Source: DASTDH01 sp035601575
Lineage (GTDB): Bacteria; Verrucomicrobiota; Verrucomicrobiia; Chthoniobacterales; JAFAMB01
NCBI GenBank assembly: GCA_035601575.1
Contig: DATNNZ010000108.1
Span: forward strand, 1 to 6,733
Reading direction: 5' to 3'
Length of the DNA: 6,733 nucleotides
Position 1 is the stretch's first letter, and each line of letters opens with the position of its first letter. Both the position numbers and the translations under genes were made by a program. Of the stretch, positions 4,998 to 6,733 are shown piece by piece. The notes beneath the pieces were generated by a model that saw only the letters and a program-made list of their open reading frames with translations, did no database searches and was not told the DNA's origin.

Positions 4998-6733
4998 GTG
5001 AAGCTTCAGAACAAGATTGTATCGGCAGACGAAGCACTCGCGGTCATACAGGACGGTGACACAATAGCCATATCCGGATTTGTGGGGATTGGTGTCCCAG
5101 ACGAGCTAATCCTTGCACTCGAGCGTCGCTTTCTGAAAACCGGTCATCCGCGCGAGCTCACTCTGGTTTTTGCGGCTGCCCCTGGTGATGGTAAAGAACT
5201 CGGCATCAATCGCTTAGCCCATGACGGCCTGTTCAAACGAGTTATTGGAAGCCATTACGCTTTAGTACCCAAACTTGCCGAAATGGCCCTCGACAATAAA
5301 TTCGAAGCTTACAACCTTCCCTTGGGATCCATTTGCCATCTTTTTCGAGACATTGCTGCGCACCGGCCCGGTAATTTTTCGAAAATCGGACTGCGAACTT
5401 TCGTCGATCCCCGGCTAGGCGGAGGAAAGTTGAACGATGTTACGACTGAAGATCTGGTAGAGCTGCAAGAAATAAATGGCGAGACGTGGCTATTCTATAA
5501 GAGCTTTCCCATCAACGTGGCGCTTGTACGTGGAACGACTTCTGACCCCGACGGCAATATCACAATGGAACGGGAAGCGCTTATTCTGGATGGCCTGAGT
5601 CTGGCCACGGCAGCGCGCAATTCGCGGGGCTTGATTATAGCTCAGGTGGAGAGGATCGCCGCTAACGAATCGCTAAATCCGCGAGAAGTGCAGATCCCGG
5701 GTGTCATGATCGACTGCGTTGTGGCCGCAGAAGCAGAAAATCATCGGCAAACCTACGGTGCAACTTACAATCACGCTTACTCTGGACGACAGAGGGTCCC
5801 GCTCGATCGGCTAGAGCCAATGAGGATGAGCGAGAGGAAAATAATTGGCCGAAGATGCGCCTTCGAGCTTCCTCTTGGTGGCGTGATAAATTTGGGTATT
5901 GGGGTGCCAGAGAGTCTTGCCGCAGTCGCTGCCGAAGAGCACGTGCTTAGGCTTGTGACGTTAACTGCAGAGCCAGGAGTTATCGGAGGCATACCCCAGG
6001 GCGGCCTCAGTTTTGGCGCGTGTCTGAACCCGGCAGCCATCATTCAGCAAAATCAGCAGTTCGACTTTTACGATGGAGGTGGACTTGATTTAGCCTGCCT
6101 CGGAATGGCTCAAGCCGATTGTCGAGGTAATGTCAATGTAAGCCGCTTCGGGCGGCGCCTTGCCGGATCCGGGGGTTTTATCAACATTTCGCAAAGCGCA
6201 AAGAAGGTGCTGTTCGCAGGCACTTTTACGACTGGTGGCCTAAAGGTGGAGGTAAAGGATGGCAAATTGACGATTTTATCCGAAGGCCTCTCGCGTAAGT
6301 TTCTCGATCGCGTTGAGCAAATTACCTTCAGCGGCGACCTCGCTATCGAGAATGGTCAACCCGCCTATTTCATCACTGAGCGATGTGTATTTCAGTTGAC
6401 GCCCGACGGCCTAGAGCTGAAGGAGATTGCGCCCGGGATCGATATTGAGCGTGATATTTTGAAACAGATGGATTTCAAACCACTGGTCCGAAATCCCATC
6501 CCAATGGATTCTCGGATTTTTTGGCCAGAGACAATGAACCTTGAACGAGTTCTCGTCGGTCTAAGCATTTCCGAAAGAATATCCTACGATCAAGCTAGAA
6601 ACACTCTGTTTCTGAATTATGAGGGCCTTCATTTGCGAACCCTCGAGCACATCGAACAGGTTAGGGCAGAAATCGAATCGCGGTGCCGATCGATTGGGCG
6701 AAGGGTGACGACCATAGCCAATTATGACGGGTT
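4998..6733 (+). CDS. Fused family I acyl-CoA:acetate/3-ketoacid CoA-transferase, 3' end missing
   Basis: An open frame of 578 codons runs off the right edge. GTG 4998 is the first start after an in-frame TAG (4992-4994), with a weak GGGA seven bases upstream, and the following KIVSADEAL is the usual family start. The protein is a single-chain family I CoA-transferase of propionate-CoA-transferase/YdiF type, exchanging CoA between carboxylic acids in the cytoplasm. Domain one begins with DGDTIAISGFVGIGVP (19-34), matching the family signature except S for the first G of GGF. Domain two has the oxyanion-hole motif GIGVPE (300-305) and the catalytic Glu E325 in LTAEPGVIGG. The usual enzymes end near 520-530 residues. 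This one continues from about 513 with SISERISYD and NYEGLHLRT, ending at NYDG, an extension also seen in proteobacterial relatives that I remember. The codon series showed no stop or frameshift. Position behind phaC suggests it supplies acyl-CoA for PHA. Confidence 0.85.
   Translation, partial: MKLQNKIVSADEALAVIQDGDTIAISGFVGIGVPDELILALERRFLKTGHPRELTLVFAAAPGDGKELGINRLAHDGLFKRVIGSHYALVPKLAEMALDNKFEAYNLPLGSICHLFRDIAAHRPGNFSKIGLRTFVDPRLGGGKLNDVTTEDLVELQEINGETWLFYKSFPINVALVRGTTSDPDGNITMEREALILDGLSLATAARNSRGLIIAQVERIAANESLNPREVQIPGVMIDCVVAAEAENHRQTYGATYNHAYSGRQRVPLDRLEPMRMSERKIIGRRCAFELPLGGVINLGIGVPESLAAVAAEEHVLRLVTLTAEPGVIGGIPQGGLSFGACLNPAAIIQQNQQFDFYDGGGLDLACLGMAQADCRGNVNVSRFGRRLAGSGGFINISQSAKKVLFAGTFTTGGLKVEVKDGKLTILSEGLSRKFLDRVEQITFSGDLAIENGQPAYFITERCVFQLTPDGLELKEIAPGIDIERDILKQMDFKPLVRNPIPMDSRIFWPETMNLERVLVGLSISERISYDQARNTLFLNYEGLHLRTLEHIEQVRAEIESRCRSIGRRVTTIANYDG

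Noticed and set aside
4747..5037. Minus-strand ORF across the phaC end and CoA-transferase start (also 5777-6043)
   Set aside because: Antisense to conserved plus-strand genes, including catalytic motifs of phaC, so it is a shadow frame.

Overview
The window reads as an accessory region of an alphaproteobacterium, most likely a rhizobium such as Bradyrhizobium. The basis is family-level recognition: a PhaE/PhaC pair, an extended acetate/3-ketoacid-type CoA-transferase and a CaiB/BaiF CoA-transferase all resemble rhizobial proteins I remember. Base composition, judged by eye from a few lines, is only about half G+C, with many A/T-ending codons. That is low for a Bradyrhizobium chromosome and would suit a symbiosis island, plasmid or other acquired segment. 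No tRNA, rRNA, insertion sequence, CRISPR array or obvious terminator was seen.

Layout. The left half is on the minus strand and reads right to left: a CaiB/BaiF (family III) CoA-transferase (2653-1520); a zinc-less quinone-oxidoreductase-type dehydrogenase (1460-456); a truncated alpha/beta-hydrolase (459-112) whose start overlaps the dehydrogenase stop as ATGA; a 21-codon remnant resembling the N-terminus of class I fumarase/mesaconase (110-45); and the first 13 codons of an apparent aldehyde dehydrogenase running off the left edge (39-1). A 371-bp divergent intergenic region (2654-3024) holds several inverted repeats and a doubtful small ORF. The right half is on the plus strand: phaE (3025-3834), phaC (3837-4955) and a GTG-initiated fused family I CoA-transferase (4998 to beyond 6733), spaced so closely that they look like one operon.

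How the genes may work together (inference). PhaE and PhaC form a class III polyhydroxyalkanoate (PHA) synthase, which polymerises hydroxyacyl-CoA. The CoA-transferase behind them could load free organic or hydroxy acids onto CoA, or recover CoA, and so feed the synthase. The divergent operon carries a second, unrelated type of CoA-transferase and a reductase of a type that can act on small activated carbonyl or enoyl compounds. The locus therefore looks like a dedicated short-chain acyl-CoA/PHA module with a decaying flank. Two consecutive genes in that flank have been gutted, while their start signals, stops and tight spacing remain. The gene families are all known. The points of interest are the phaE-phaC-CoA-transferase arrangement, the structured divergent control region and the remnants at the left end.
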